From Holophagales bacterium (GTDB lineage Bacteria; Acidobacteriota; Holophagae; Holophagales; Holophagaceae), in assembly GCA_031281385.1 (NCBI GenBank), contig JAITFL010000029.1, positions 1-9,503 of the forward strand: a stretch of 9,503 bases of DNA, given 5' to 3'. Below are positions 1-6,744 of this stretch, piece after piece. Both the position numbers and the translations under genes were made by a program. Every line of letters begins with the position of its first letter. Within the stretch, counting starts at the first letter, position 1. The notes under the pieces are model-generated. The model had not been told where the DNA came from, made no database searches, and saw only the letters and a list, made by a program, of their open reading frames with translations.

Positions 1-220
1 GTCCGGCAAATATGGTTCGCAGCAGGACGTGGTGTACCCCAAACAGTAGAATGGCAGCCGCCCCGCCTATCTCCAAAATGCTCTGCAGTTTTTTTGGGTC
101 GGCAGCGACCCCGAAGAAGCGCGGCGAAAGATAGAGCCACAGCGCTGCGGCTGCGGCATAGCAGACAGCCAACGTCGGAGGGCTAAGAAAAGGTTTGGTT
201 CGCTGCTCGTTTCGTTCCAT
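1..220 (-). CDS. N-terminus of a membrane-anchored sensor/signalling protein (partial)
   Basis: An open frame starts at ATG 220 and runs without a stop off the left edge, giving 73 residues. An in-frame TGA lies 12 nt upstream, so this is the first possible ATG; no good Shine-Dalgarno is visible. After a short polar head (MERNEQRTKPF) there is a hydrophobic helix (about residues 16-32, with ALWLYLSPRF), a short outer loop (AADPKKLQ) and a second hydrophobic helix (about 50-70). From family knowledge, this 'LW..LS(D/P)R....DP..L' two-helix arrangement is common at the N-terminus of PAS/GGDEF/EAL proteins and sensor kinases. The effector domain lies outside the window, so its output (c-di-GMP or kinase) is unknown. 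The GGDEF-EAL gene nearby on the same strand makes c-di-GMP signalling plausible but not shown. Confidence 0.6.
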   Translation of the reverse strand, partial: MERNEQRTKPFLSPPTLAVCYAAAAALWLYLSPRFFGVAADPKKLQSILEIGGAAAILLFGVHHVLLRTIFAG

Positions 221-313
221 AATTTTTGTTCATGGGAGGCATTGGCCAAAGGTGAATTGCAGAAACTTCCTTGCTCCAGCGTACAGCAACTATGAAAGAA
301 ATGGGAGAAAAAA

Positions 314-766
314 TTGGAAATCGCAGAATCTTTTCTAAAAGCGGCGCAAGTGGCTTTCAAATGGGAGAGCGACAGGGAGCGAGGGATGGCCATTTTGGCC
401 AAGTGGACAGCCGCATGGCAGGGGCAGGGCCGCAAACTTGAGATGACATCCTCTAACCACGGTGCTTCTCTGCATTTTATGCAGTTCTTGGGAGGGTTTT
501 GGTGCAAGGCCTTCGCTTTTCACGCATCCCGCCGCGATGGGTTCCGGCTGCGCGGCCCCGACACAGATCGGGTACGCAAATCCCACAAACTTAGGGCAAA
601 CAGGCTGGACTCGGCGCCGCTGGACTCACTATTTGCTGCATGGTCAAAGCATCCCGAGGCCCGCCCTGCGGGCAACGCAGTGGAGCTTGTGCTTGTTGAG
701 GCGCACGACGATGTTTGGGAGGCGTTCCTGCAAGAAGCCCTGTTGTGCTTGGCAGAGTCTAGGTAA
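314..766 (+). CDS. hypothetical protein, 150 aa, TTG start
   Basis: I do not recognise this protein. Support for it being a gene: a GGGAG Shine-Dalgarno at 303-307 sits six A residues before TTG 314; an in-frame TGA just upstream (292-300 area) leaves no other common start; by hand count roughly 60% of third codon positions are G or C; and the stop falls 12 bp short of the convergent GGDEF-EAL stop at 779, a typical tight convergent arrangement. The product is soluble-looking, with no signal peptide or membrane helix. It has several Trp residues, a basic middle (DRVRKSHKLRANR) and an acidic C-terminal segment (EAHDDVWEAFLQEA). Competing frames cover the same DNA but have worse starts. It could still be non-coding. 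Divergent from the sensor at 220 with 93 bp between them. Confidence 0.45.
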   Translation: MEIAESFLKAAQVAFKWESDRERGMAILAKWTAAWQGQGRKLEMTSSNHGASLHFMQFLGGFWCKAFAFHASRRDGFRLRGPDTDRVRKSHKLRANRLDSAPLDSLFAAWSKHPEARPAGNAVELVLVEAHDDVWEAFLQEALLCLAESR

Positions 767-778
767 TTGGTTTGGCAG

Positions 779-2503
779 CTACCAAACAGGGTCTTGCTCA
801 ATCAACTTTTCGGCTTTTTCCGGCGGAAGGGGTAGAGAAAAATAGTACCCTTGGCCAATATGGCAACCCATCTCCCTTAGCAGCTTGAGCTGGTTCTCAT
901 TTTCTATGCCCTCGGCGGTGGTGCTTATGTCTAGGGCTTTTGCCAAGGACAGTATGGCGTCTGTGATGGCGGTGTTCTCTTTGTCCAACCCCAGGCCGTC
1001 AACAAAACTTTTGTCAATCTTGAGGCTGTCCACAGGCAGGCGCTTGAGGTAGCTAAGTGACGAATAGTCGGTGCCAAAGTCGTCAATGGCCAGGTTGATT
1101 CTCAGCGATTTCAAAGCGGTCATGATGTTCAGGCTGGTGGCCGCGTCTTTCATGGCCGCGCTTTCGGTTATCTCCAGCTTCAGCAGGGCCGGATCAAGGC
1201 CAGTTTCATCTAGGACGCCGCGGATTATTTGTGGCAGGTATTGTTGTTGGAATTGGCGCATGCTCAAGTTTACGTTAATGATGCACTTTGAATGGGAGGA
1301 GTACTTTTCCCGCCATTTTTGCGCTTGGCGGCACGATTCTCCTATCACCCAAGTGCCGATTTGCAAAATGATGCCCATTTCCTCGGCCAAGGGGATAAAC
1401 TCTGTCGGCATCACCAAGCCGCGGTCGGGGTGGTTCCACCTAATCAGCGCCTCCCATCCACATATTTTTCCGGTGAGCAGGCTCACCAGCGGCTGGTAGT
1501 AAAGGGTGAATTCATTTCTTTCTAGCGCGTACCGCATGTCGCGTTCCAGTATCAGGTTGCGGCGCGTAATATCGTCCATGTTTTGGTCATGCACTTCTAG
1601 GGCTAACGTTCCTTTCGCCTTTGCCCGCGTCATCGCCACTTCGGCATTTCGGATGAGATCGTCCGGCACGGTTTCTGGCTTTGCGGTCACAGAAATGCCT
1701 TGGTTGAAATCAACAAAATATTCTTGGCCTTCTAATATAAGCGGTTTCTCAAACGCTGCCCTGATGAAACCGGATAGACGCTGGGCTTCTGCGAGGACGT
1801 CATCGCCAGTGAGCAAAAGGGCAAATTCATCGCCGCCCAGCCTTGACAACAAATTTTTGTGTTGGACTATTCCCCTCAGCCTCTTGGCGACCTTGGTAAG
1901 TATTTTGTCTCCGGCATGGTAGCCAGAAATGTCAATTATCTTGGAAAAAAGATTCAAGTCCAAGAACATCACGCCTACTCTGCCACCTTGTTCGGCAATG
2001 TCATATATTGCGTTGGAAAGCAATTTGGTGAAAAATGCCCGGTTTGGCAGCCCCGTGAGGCGGTCTTGGAAGGCAAGCAGCGTGAAGTCCGCTTCTGCCT
2101 GCCTGCCGTTGGAGATCAGTTGGTAAAAACAGACAAAATCTAACACATCCCCATTTTTGCTTTTTCTGGGCACTATAGTCGCCCCGACCCAGTTCCAGTC
2201 TTGTCCAATCGGCAGCCCCATCATCAGGCTATAGGAAGTCTTTTCCTTGTTGGCGGTCACCAAAAAAGGGTGTTCGTCTTTCTCCAGCACGTTTCCGTCT
2301 AGTCTCAAAAGGTGGTAGTCATCCCCAAACAAGTCAATCTTGAAAATGTCCTCGTCTGGCATGCCTAGCATCACATTCTTTTGGAATGCGCGACTCCAGT
2401 ACTTATAGTGTCCATTCGTTCCGACAACCGCGATGTTTGCAGGAAGCTCTTGGAGGAACTTGCCTATCAGTTCTTCAAGTTGGTCTTCTGCTTCATTCTT
2501 CAC
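779..2503 (-). CDS. PAS-like/GGDEF/EAL c-di-GMP signalling protein, probable phosphodiesterase
   Basis: About 574 residues. I chose GTG 2503 because AGGAG (2510-2514) sits 6 nt before it; the frame stays open upstream to an ATG at 2626, but those 41 extra residues are low-complexity and have no ribosome site. An N-terminal PAS-like sensory region (about 9-130) is followed by GGDEF (about 147-300), with D-x-LTGLPNR and an exact GGDEF at 223-227, then EAL (about 315-565). EAL keeps the family's catalytic set: E351 in WEAL, N412 in NVNLS, E444 in EITES, D474-D475 in IDDFG, K495 in LKIDK, AEGIE and Q551 in GQGY. In the GGDEF domain the guanine-binding Asn of the F-K-x-I-N-D block is Ile (about 190), GH is GY, and the inhibitory RxxD is QHKN. 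I infer c-di-GMP hydrolysis, with GGDEF regulatory or weak. No membrane segment, so cytoplasmic. Confidence 0.9.
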   Translation of the reverse strand: MKNEAEDQLEELIGKFLQELPANIAVVGTNGHYKYWSRAFQKNVMLGMPDEDIFKIDLFGDDYHLLRLDGNVLEKDEHPFLVTANKEKTSYSLMMGLPIGQDWNWVGATIVPRKSKNGDVLDFVCFYQLISNGRQAEADFTLLAFQDRLTGLPNRAFFTKLLSNAIYDIAEQGGRVGVMFLDLNLFSKIIDISGYHAGDKILTKVAKRLRGIVQHKNLLSRLGGDEFALLLTGDDVLAEAQRLSGFIRAAFEKPLILEGQEYFVDFNQGISVTAKPETVPDDLIRNAEVAMTRAKAKGTLALEVHDQNMDDITRRNLILERDMRYALERNEFTLYYQPLVSLLTGKICGWEALIRWNHPDRGLVMPTEFIPLAEEMGIILQIGTWVIGESCRQAQKWREKYSSHSKCIINVNLSMRQFQQQYLPQIIRGVLDETGLDPALLKLEITESAAMKDAATSLNIMTALKSLRINLAIDDFGTDYSSLSYLKRLPVDSLKIDKSFVDGLGLDKENTAITDAILSLAKALDISTTAEGIENENQLKLLREMGCHIGQGYYFSLPLPPEKAEKLIEQDPVW

Positions 2504-2509
2504 GCGAAT

Positions 2510-2514
2510 CTCCT
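2510..2514 (-). promoter_or_regulatory. Shine-Dalgarno deciding the GTG start of the GGDEF-EAL gene
   Basis: AGGAG on the minus strand is spaced 6 nt from GTG 2503. It is the only strong ribosome site near this gene's 5' end and argues against the longer ATG start at 2626. Confidence 0.65.
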
Positions 2515-2542
2515 GTTTCTTTTTTGCAGCCACGGTTCTTGG

Positions 2543-2557
2543 GCAAGTGTGTTCCCA
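2543..2557 (-). promoter_or_regulatory. possible sigma-54 (-24/-12) promoter of the GGDEF-EAL gene
   Basis: The minus strand reads TGGGAACACACTTGC. The GG of the -24 element and the full TTGC of the -12 element have exact sigma-54 spacing; the -24 box is imperfect (TGGGAA against TGGCAC). A start 12 nt downstream (about 2531) would give a 28-nt leader to the GTG at 2503. The site overlaps a perfect inverted repeat (TCTTGGG at 2537-2543, CCCAAGA at 2554-2560), which may be an operator or a coincidence. Only consistent with the short gene start. Confidence 0.3.
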
Positions 2558-2854
2558 AGAGTATATGGGGCAAAAAGGGCAGGGCCACATAGTTGCGGCG
2601 GCAGGCAGACGACGCGGGCGGGCCAAGGGGTGCTTTTGATAGTTGCTTGCTTTGTTCCATGGTTATTACTTGTGGGTGCCAACTGCTCTAGGTGAACTGC
2701 TCATACTTGCCTAGCTAAATCATAACGCAAATCGAAAAAAAGTGGCATAAATATCCAGAAGACAAGGTTTGTGGGGCGTACTTGTCGGAGGCGTTATCAT
2801 GTTTGATGAAACATATTAAACTATCACTATTGGTTTTTTGTTTTTTGAGGCAAT

Positions 2855-3982
2855 ATGGATTCGCATGAGTCAACATTTCAGTCTGCGCTACACGTGATGC
2901 CGGGTGTCGAGGGCGGACACGACGGGCTGCCAGGCCAAGGATCGCAAGATGCGGCTCCAACGGAGAGCCATCAGCACGACTACCACCGCAGAGAGATGAC
3001 AACGCAGGAGTACTTGGAAGGGATAGAGAGCGGAGACAGGACTCGCCTCGCCAAGGCCATCACGCTGATCGAGAGCAATTCGGCGGCCCACTTCGAAAAA
3101 GCGCAGGAAGTGCTAAAACACATTTTGCCTCATACCGGCGGCTCCATCCGCATTGGCATCACCGGCGTGCCTGGGGCAGGCAAGAGCACATTTATCGAGT
3201 CTTTTGGCACATACCTGACGGGTGCGGGCAAAAAAGTAGCAGTCATGGCGGTTGACCCTTCCAGCTCGGTGACGGGCGGCTCTATTCTGGGCGACAAGAC
3301 CAGGATGGAAAAATTGGCAACCGACCCCAATGCCTTTATTCGTCCCAGCCCATCGGGCGGCACACTGGGAGGCGTGGCAAGAAAGACGCGTGAGGCCCTC
3401 TTGGTCTTTGAGTCCGCAGGCTACGATGTTGTCTTGGTGGAGACCGTAGGCGTTGGGCAGAGCGAAACCACCGTGAGGTCAATGGTTGACTTCTTTTTGC
3501 TGGTATTGGTCCCAGGCGCGGGGGACGAATTGCAGGGAATAAAAAAGGGCGTGGTGGAACTTGCCGATGCAATATTGATAAACAAGGCCGATGGGGCCAA
3601 CTTGATACCAGCCCAGTCGGCCAGGGTGGAGTACGAAAGGGCCCTCCATTATTTGCAGCCGGCGACTGAAGGATGGCAGACCATAGCCCTGACAGCCTCG
3701 GCGATGACAGGGGAGGGGATACCAGAAGTCTGGCAGACCATACAAAGCTTCGTCCAGTCAACCCAGCTCTCAGGGGCCTTCCAAAAGAGAAGGCGGGCCC
3801 AGGAGAGAGACTGGGTGAGGGCATTGATAGAAGGCCAATTGAAAGAGGAATTCTATGAAAATCCAAAAGTTCAGGCGCTTCTCCCCAAATTGGACGACGC
3901 AGTGATGGCGGGGGAAATGCCTGCCACGGCGGCGGCGCAGCAATTGTTGGGGGCGTTCAGATCCGCGCAGGCAGCCAAATGA
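2855..3982 (+). CDS. meaB: MeaB/ArgK-family G3E GTPase, B12-mutase chaperone
   Basis: 375 residues. MeaB proteins load and protect adenosylcobalamin in methylmalonyl-CoA mutase or related acyl-CoA mutases in the cytoplasm, using GTP hydrolysis as a gate. Visible motifs: the P-loop GVPGAGKS (104-111), D134 in AVDPSS, the GGSILGDKTRM switch segment (about 141-151), RPSPSGGTLGGVA (163-175), ETVGVGQSET (196-205) and the guanine-specificity NKAD (243-246). Start ATG 2855 has GAGG just upstream (about 2846-2849). Family homology begins only near Met48, whose own upstream sequence is a poor ribosome site. The first 47 residues are therefore an extra tail, probably disordered, with six His residues (e.g. 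HQHDYH). No mutase gene is in the window. Its stop overlaps the ftsW start (ATGA, 3979-3982), so the two are translationally coupled. Confidence 0.95.
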   Translation: MDSHESTFQSALHVMPGVEGGHDGLPGQGSQDAAPTESHQHDYHRREMTTQEYLEGIESGDRTRLAKAITLIESNSAAHFEKAQEVLKHILPHTGGSIRIGITGVPGAGKSTFIESFGTYLTGAGKKVAVMAVDPSSSVTGGSILGDKTRMEKLATDPNAFIRPSPSGGTLGGVARKTREALLVFESAGYDVVLVETVGVGQSETTVRSMVDFFLLVLVPGAGDELQGIKKGVVELADAILINKADGANLIPAQSARVEYERALHYLQPATEGWQTIALTASAMTGEGIPEVWQTIQSFVQSTQLSGAFQKRRRAQERDWVRALIEGQLKEEFYENPKVQALLPKLDDAVMAGEMPATAAAQQLLGAFRSAQAAK

Positions 3983-5073
3983 AAGACCGAGCAAGGTACC
4001 CGATTGACAGGTGGCTGCTGCTGTTCGCGCTGCTCCTGACCGTCATCGGCATGGTCTGGGTTTATTCCGCAACGGGTACAAGGTACGAATTTGCCTTTGT
4101 CATAAAGCAGAGCATCGCCTGCCTGATTGGAATGGCTCTTATGCTGGCCCTAAGCCAGTTTGACTTGACGATGCTGCAAAGGAATTCCAAATTCGTGGTC
4201 GGGTTCTACATCGCCTTCATCGTTTTTTTGTCCGTCGTATTTATCTTTCCCCCCACCAATGGCGCCTACAGGTGGATGGCCTGGCGTGGGCACAAATTGC
4301 AGCCGTCGGAATTTTTCAAGCCTTTTTCCGTTGTCCTCACTTCATGGTGGATGGTCAGGCACAGCAACTCGTGGACAAAGCGCGGAGAGGCTTTTCCCAA
4401 GCTCATAATCCTCTTTGGCATATTGCTTTTGCCGCTGGCCCTGATATTCATCGAGCCGGACATGGGTACAACCTTTCTGATTGTGTTTGTGGCCATGCTG
4501 CTGGTGTTTTTGGGCGGGGCTCCCAAGTGGATTTTTGTCGCAAGCGTGCCCATTTTGTTGGCCGTTGGCTCATTTTTCATTTTTTCCAGCCCCAATAGAG
4601 TGCAGCGCGTTCAGACGTTTCTGAACCCGGCCATGGATGCAAAAGGCTTTGGGTACCAGCCAGAGCAGAGCCTAATTGCCGTGGGCAACGGCGGCTTGCT
4701 TGGTGTCGGCCTCGGCGGAGGCCAACAGAAATTGAATTTTCTCCCCGAGGCCCATACCGACTTCATCTATGCTATCATCGGCGAGGAGGTCGGCTTGGTG
4801 GGTACTTCCATAGTGCTATGCCTTTTTGTGGCAATTCTGTGGAGGGGGTACAGGATTGCCCGCAAATCGAGGGATCCTTTTCTGCGCCTGTGCGCCAGCG
4901 GCTTTTCGCTGCTGCTCGTCACCCAGGCGCTGATGAACATTAGCGTGGTCCTCAGCATGGTCCCAAACAAAGGGATCCCGCTGCCATTCATCAGTTATGG
5001 CGGGTCCAGCCTCATGGCTACCTTTATGTGCCTTGGGCTTCTCTTGGGCATCAGCAAGGAGACAGGGTCATGA
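3979..5073 (+). CDS. ftsW: SEDS-family peptidoglycan glycosyltransferase FtsW
   Basis: 364 residues, a normal FtsW length, with about ten hydrophobic segments throughout. SEDS proteins polymerise lipid II into glycan strands in the inner membrane; FtsW does this at the division septum with a class B PBP. Diagnostic blocks: QPSEFFKP (108-115), EPDMGTT (159-165), the large-loop segment LPEAHTDFIYAIIGEE (255-270) whose Asp261 matches the conserved putative catalytic Asp, and PFISYGGSSLMAT (336-348). The GGSS form is more FtsW/SpoVE-like than RodA-like. ATG 3979 overlaps the meaB stop by 4 nt and the ribosome site is weak (GGCAGCC), consistent with coupling. FtsW normally sits in the dcw cluster beside murG or murD; here its neighbours are meaB and an SDR gene. 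A second SEDS paralogue elsewhere cannot be excluded. Confidence 0.93.
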   Translation: MKDRARYPIDRWLLLFALLLTVIGMVWVYSATGTRYEFAFVIKQSIACLIGMALMLALSQFDLTMLQRNSKFVVGFYIAFIVFLSVVFIFPPTNGAYRWMAWRGHKLQPSEFFKPFSVVLTSWWMVRHSNSWTKRGEAFPKLIILFGILLLPLALIFIEPDMGTTFLIVFVAMLLVFLGGAPKWIFVASVPILLAVGSFFIFSSPNRVQRVQTFLNPAMDAKGFGYQPEQSLIAVGNGGLLGVGLGGGQQKLNFLPEAHTDFIYAIIGEEVGLVGTSIVLCLFVAILWRGYRIARKSRDPFLRLCASGFSLLLVTQALMNISVVLSMVPNKGIPLPFISYGGSSLMATFMCLGLLLGISKETGS

Positions 5074-5816
5074 TATTTGCAAAAGCCGCCCAGCCAGAAA
5101 AGATAGACTATTCGGGCTACCCCCACAAAAATGTGGTGGTCGCAGGTGCCACCGGCCTTGTTGGGCGGGAGTTAATAAAGGTGCTGCGGGAGAGGCCCAA
5201 CGCGGCGGTTTTCGCTCTGGTCCGAAAGGGAAGCTCTCTCGGCGATTTAGGCGGCTGCGCCAAAGAGATAGAGTTTGACTACGATAGCCCCGACCACTAC
5301 AAAAAAATAGGCGGCGACATTCCATGCGACGCGCTTTTGTGCGCCCTCGGCACGACCATCAAAAACGCAGGGTCGCCAGAGGCGTTTAGAAAAGTTGACT
5401 TGGATTATCCAACCAATCTGATCGCTCGCCTGCAGCAGCTTCCCAATAAGCCCATGTTCGGGCTGGTCTCGTCCGTGGGCGCGGGAAAGCCAAAGGGCCT
5501 CTACCTTAGAACCAAGAGCGAGGCCGAAAAGCGGCTCATTGATTCCGAACTGCCCCATCTGATAGTGCGTCCTTCTCTGTTGCTAGGCAAACGCGAAGAA
5601 TTTAGGCGAGGAGAGTTTGCCGCCAAATTGATCCTGGTCCCCTACCAAGCCGTCATCAGTGCCTTAGCGCCCCAGTCAAGCTTTTTGTGGCGCTACGCCC
5701 CAATAGAAGCGGCCAAAGTTGCCGAGGCGATGGCGAGGATCTGTGTTGACGAGCCCCCACTTGAACAGAGCAAGATATTGGAAGGCCTTGCGCTCCACCA
5801 CCCCATATTGCTGTAA
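5070..5816 (+). CDS. NAD(P)-binding atypical SDR protein, HTATIP2-like
   Basis: 248 residues. I chose ATG 5070 because AAGGAG (5056-5061) is 8 nt upstream and the ATGA overlaps the ftsW stop; an earlier ATG at 5028 lies inside ftsW. Rossmann features: the nucleotide loop GATGLVG (26-32) after a hydrophobic strand, VRKG (51-54) at the end of strand two, CALGTTIKNAGS (91-102), SSVGA (134-138) and YLRTK (145-149), which gives the Tyr-x3-Lys pair of SDR enzymes. The CALGTT...FRKVDLDYP block resembles bacterial HTATIP2/TIP30-like oxidoreductases. The substrate cannot be read from sequence. No signal peptide or clear membrane helix, so probably cytoplasmic. As third gene of the meaB-ftsW operon it is co-expressed with them; a functional link to cell division or propionate metabolism is only a guess. 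Confidence 0.85.
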   Translation: MIFAKAAQPEKIDYSGYPHKNVVVAGATGLVGRELIKVLRERPNAAVFALVRKGSSLGDLGGCAKEIEFDYDSPDHYKKIGGDIPCDALLCALGTTIKNAGSPEAFRKVDLDYPTNLIARLQQLPNKPMFGLVSSVGAGKPKGLYLRTKSEAEKRLIDSELPHLIVRPSLLLGKREEFRRGEFAAKLILVPYQAVISALAPQSSFLWRYAPIEAAKVAEAMARICVDEPPLEQSKILEGLALHHPILL

Positions 5817-5833
5817 TGCCGGTTCGAACAATA

Positions 5834-5854
5834 GGGAAACTGCTTTAGTTTTCC
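5834..5854. terminator. 8-bp hairpin after the meaB-ftsW-SDR operon
   Basis: GGGAAACT (5834-5841) pairs with AGTTTTCC (5847-5854) around a 5-nt loop, with one G-T wobble, starting 18 nt after the SDR stop. No T-tract follows on the plus strand, so it is at most a weak or Rho-assisted terminator or an mRNA 3'-end structure. Confidence 0.3.
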
Positions 5855-5859
5855 AAAAG

Positions 5860-5888
5860 TTGACTTCTGCCAACAAACAGTCTAGCCT
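5860..5888 (+). promoter_or_regulatory. candidate promoter of the toxin-antitoxin pair
   Basis: TTGACT (5860-5865, 5 of 6 to the sigma-70 -35 box) is followed after 17 bp by TAGCCT (5883-5888), a weak -10 box. It lies 31 bp before the antitoxin ATG. Confidence 0.35.
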
Positions 5889-5900
5889 ATTAATCTAGCC
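5881..5900. repeat. 13-bp-spaced direct repeat, possible antitoxin operator
   Basis: TCTAGCC occurs at 5881-5887 and again at 5894-5900, overlapping the candidate -10 box of the toxin-antitoxin operon. Phd/YefM antitoxins commonly repress their own promoter by binding repeated sites, so this is a reasonable operator candidate. It is short enough to be chance. Confidence 0.3.
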
Positions 5901-5919
5901 AGGACGTTGGGGGGGAAAT

Positions 5920-6189
5920 ATGCAGGCTCATTGGGCAATCCAGAATGCCAAAAACCAATTTTCCAAAGTTGTTGACACCGCGCTGCAGGGGACGCCCCAA
6001 GTTGTGACTAGAAGAGGCGTTCCTGTGGTTGTGGTGGTTTCTGCCGTCCAATACAATCTCTTGACCCAAAAAGAACACGCTGATGGCGGCTTTGCTCGGT
6101 TCCTGCTGTCCATGCCAACTGGGGCGGATGATTTTGAGCCTGACAATTTTGGGCAGTCCGACCTTGAACTCAGAGAGGCGGAATTTTAA
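5920..6189 (+). CDS. Phd/YefM-family antitoxin of a VapBC-type pair
   Basis: 89 residues. The N-terminal half matches the Phd/YefM fold: WAIQNAKNQFSKVVDTALQGTPQVVTRRG (5-33) followed by a hydrophobic strand of Val residues (35-39) and SAVQYNLL. In this family that half dimerises and binds the operator. The C-terminal tail (about 60-89, with DDFEPDNFGQSDLELREAEF at its end) is acidic and probably disordered until it wraps the toxin. ATG 5920 follows a run of seven Gs, a poor Shine-Dalgarno but the only purine stretch available. The stop TAA overlaps the toxin ATG by one base, typical of coupled antitoxin-toxin expression. It neutralises the PIN toxin downstream and probably represses the operon. 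Confidence 0.88.
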   Translation: MQAHWAIQNAKNQFSKVVDTALQGTPQVVTRRGVPVVVVVSAVQYNLLTQKEHADGGFARFLLSMPTGADDFEPDNFGQSDLELREAEF

Positions 6190-6593
6190 TGTATCTGCTC
6201 GACACGATGGTTCTTTCTGAGCTGAGAAAAAAGGAGCGCAACCCCAAAGTGACGGCGTGGCTTTCCGGCAAGCCAGACGAAGAACTTTTTGTAAGCGTGG
6301 TCAGTATTGGCGAGATAGCCAAAGGGATAGCCATTCAGGAAAAGCATGACAGAGCGTTTGCCGGAACGCTGAGGCAGTGGCTGGAGAAATTGTTGCTGCT
6401 ATATGGCGAAAGGATACTGCCGGTGGACATCCCCATCGCCAAAATGTGGGGAGAGATCACCGCCAAGGTGCAACACCTTGGTGCAGACGCTCTGATTGCC
6501 GCCACAGCGATTGAACAGAACCTGATCGTTGTCACACGCAACGAAAAACACTTCTGCCTGATGAAAGTGAAAACCATAAACCCTTGGGAATAA
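6189..6593 (+). CDS. vapC: VapC/FitB-like PIN-domain toxin (RNase)
   Basis: 134 residues. PIN-domain toxins are Mg-dependent RNases that cut specific RNAs, often tRNA or rRNA, and stop growth when the antitoxin is lost. Acidic residues are at the expected places: D5 in MYLLDTMVLSELRK, E42 in VVSIGEIAKGI and D100 in GADALIAATA, followed by VTRNEKHF (115-122) and the C-terminal INPWE. Two deviations are visible: the segment before D100 (AKVQHLGADALIA) is several residues shorter than the usual RxxGRPLPxxDALIA loop, and the usual Asp of VTRNxxDF is His121. The core acid set remains, so I expect an active toxin, though altered activity is possible. It overlaps the antitoxin stop by one base. Confidence 0.88.
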   Translation: MYLLDTMVLSELRKKERNPKVTAWLSGKPDEELFVSVVSIGEIAKGIAIQEKHDRAFAGTLRQWLEKLLLLYGERILPVDIPIAKMWGEITAKVQHLGADALIAATAIEQNLIVVTRNEKHFCLMKVKTINPWE

Positions 6594-6597
6594 ATTC

Positions 6598-6625
6598 TCT
6601 ACAAGCGCGAACGCGCTAAGAGGCG
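6598..6625. repeat. hairpin-containing imperfect direct repeat, copy 1
   Basis: Lies just after vapC. It centres on the inverted repeat AGCGC-GAAC-GCGCT (6604-6617) and matches 6690-6716 at about 25 of 28 positions with one single-base gap. Confidence 0.6.
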
Positions 6626-6689
6626 TAGCTAGAATGGAGCGAGCGGGCGTCAGCCCGTGAGCGGATATGGGAAGCTGCGCCTCAATCCC

Positions 6690-6716
6690 TCTAAAAGCGC
6701 GAATGCGCTAAAGGCG
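6690..6716. repeat. hairpin-containing imperfect direct repeat, copy 2; possible tRNA-Gln terminator
   Basis: Centres on AGCGC-GAAT-GCGCT (6696-6709). On the minus strand the stem is followed by TTTT (6696-6693, first T shared with the stem), 36 bp past the tRNA 3' end, so this copy could act as a weak intrinsic terminator for tRNA-Gln. Between the copies is another short hairpin, CGGGC-GTCA-GCCCG near 6644-6657. Confidence 0.5.
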
Positions 6717-6744
6717 CGCCGGAAAGGGCGGATGCGGGCTTTTT

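Larger units (their letters stand above)
2504..2854. other. intergenic region between divergent GGDEF-EAL gene and meaB operon
   Basis: 351 bp if the GTG start is accepted. It holds the possible sigma-54 site at 2543-2557 and a perfect 6-bp inverted repeat with 4-nt loop (ATGTTT-GATG-AAACAT, 2799-2814) about 40 bp before meaB, a possible operator. AT-rich sequence from 2710 to 2850 is consistent with promoter DNA, but I could not pick a convincing -35/-10 pair. No RNA gene recognised. Confidence 0.5.

Noticed and set aside
67..507. 146-residue minus-strand ORF
   Set aside because: It overlaps the sensor N-terminus (1-220) in another frame and the 314-766 gene; composition is Cys/Ser/Pro-rich shadow-like with no ribosome site seen.
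462..845. 127-residue plus-strand ORF
   Set aside because: Runs into the convergent GGDEF-EAL gene and overlaps 314-766 in another frame; no family resemblance.
2680..2700. Sigma-54 site at the TGGCAC on the minus strand
   Set aside because: No TGC at the -12 spacing.
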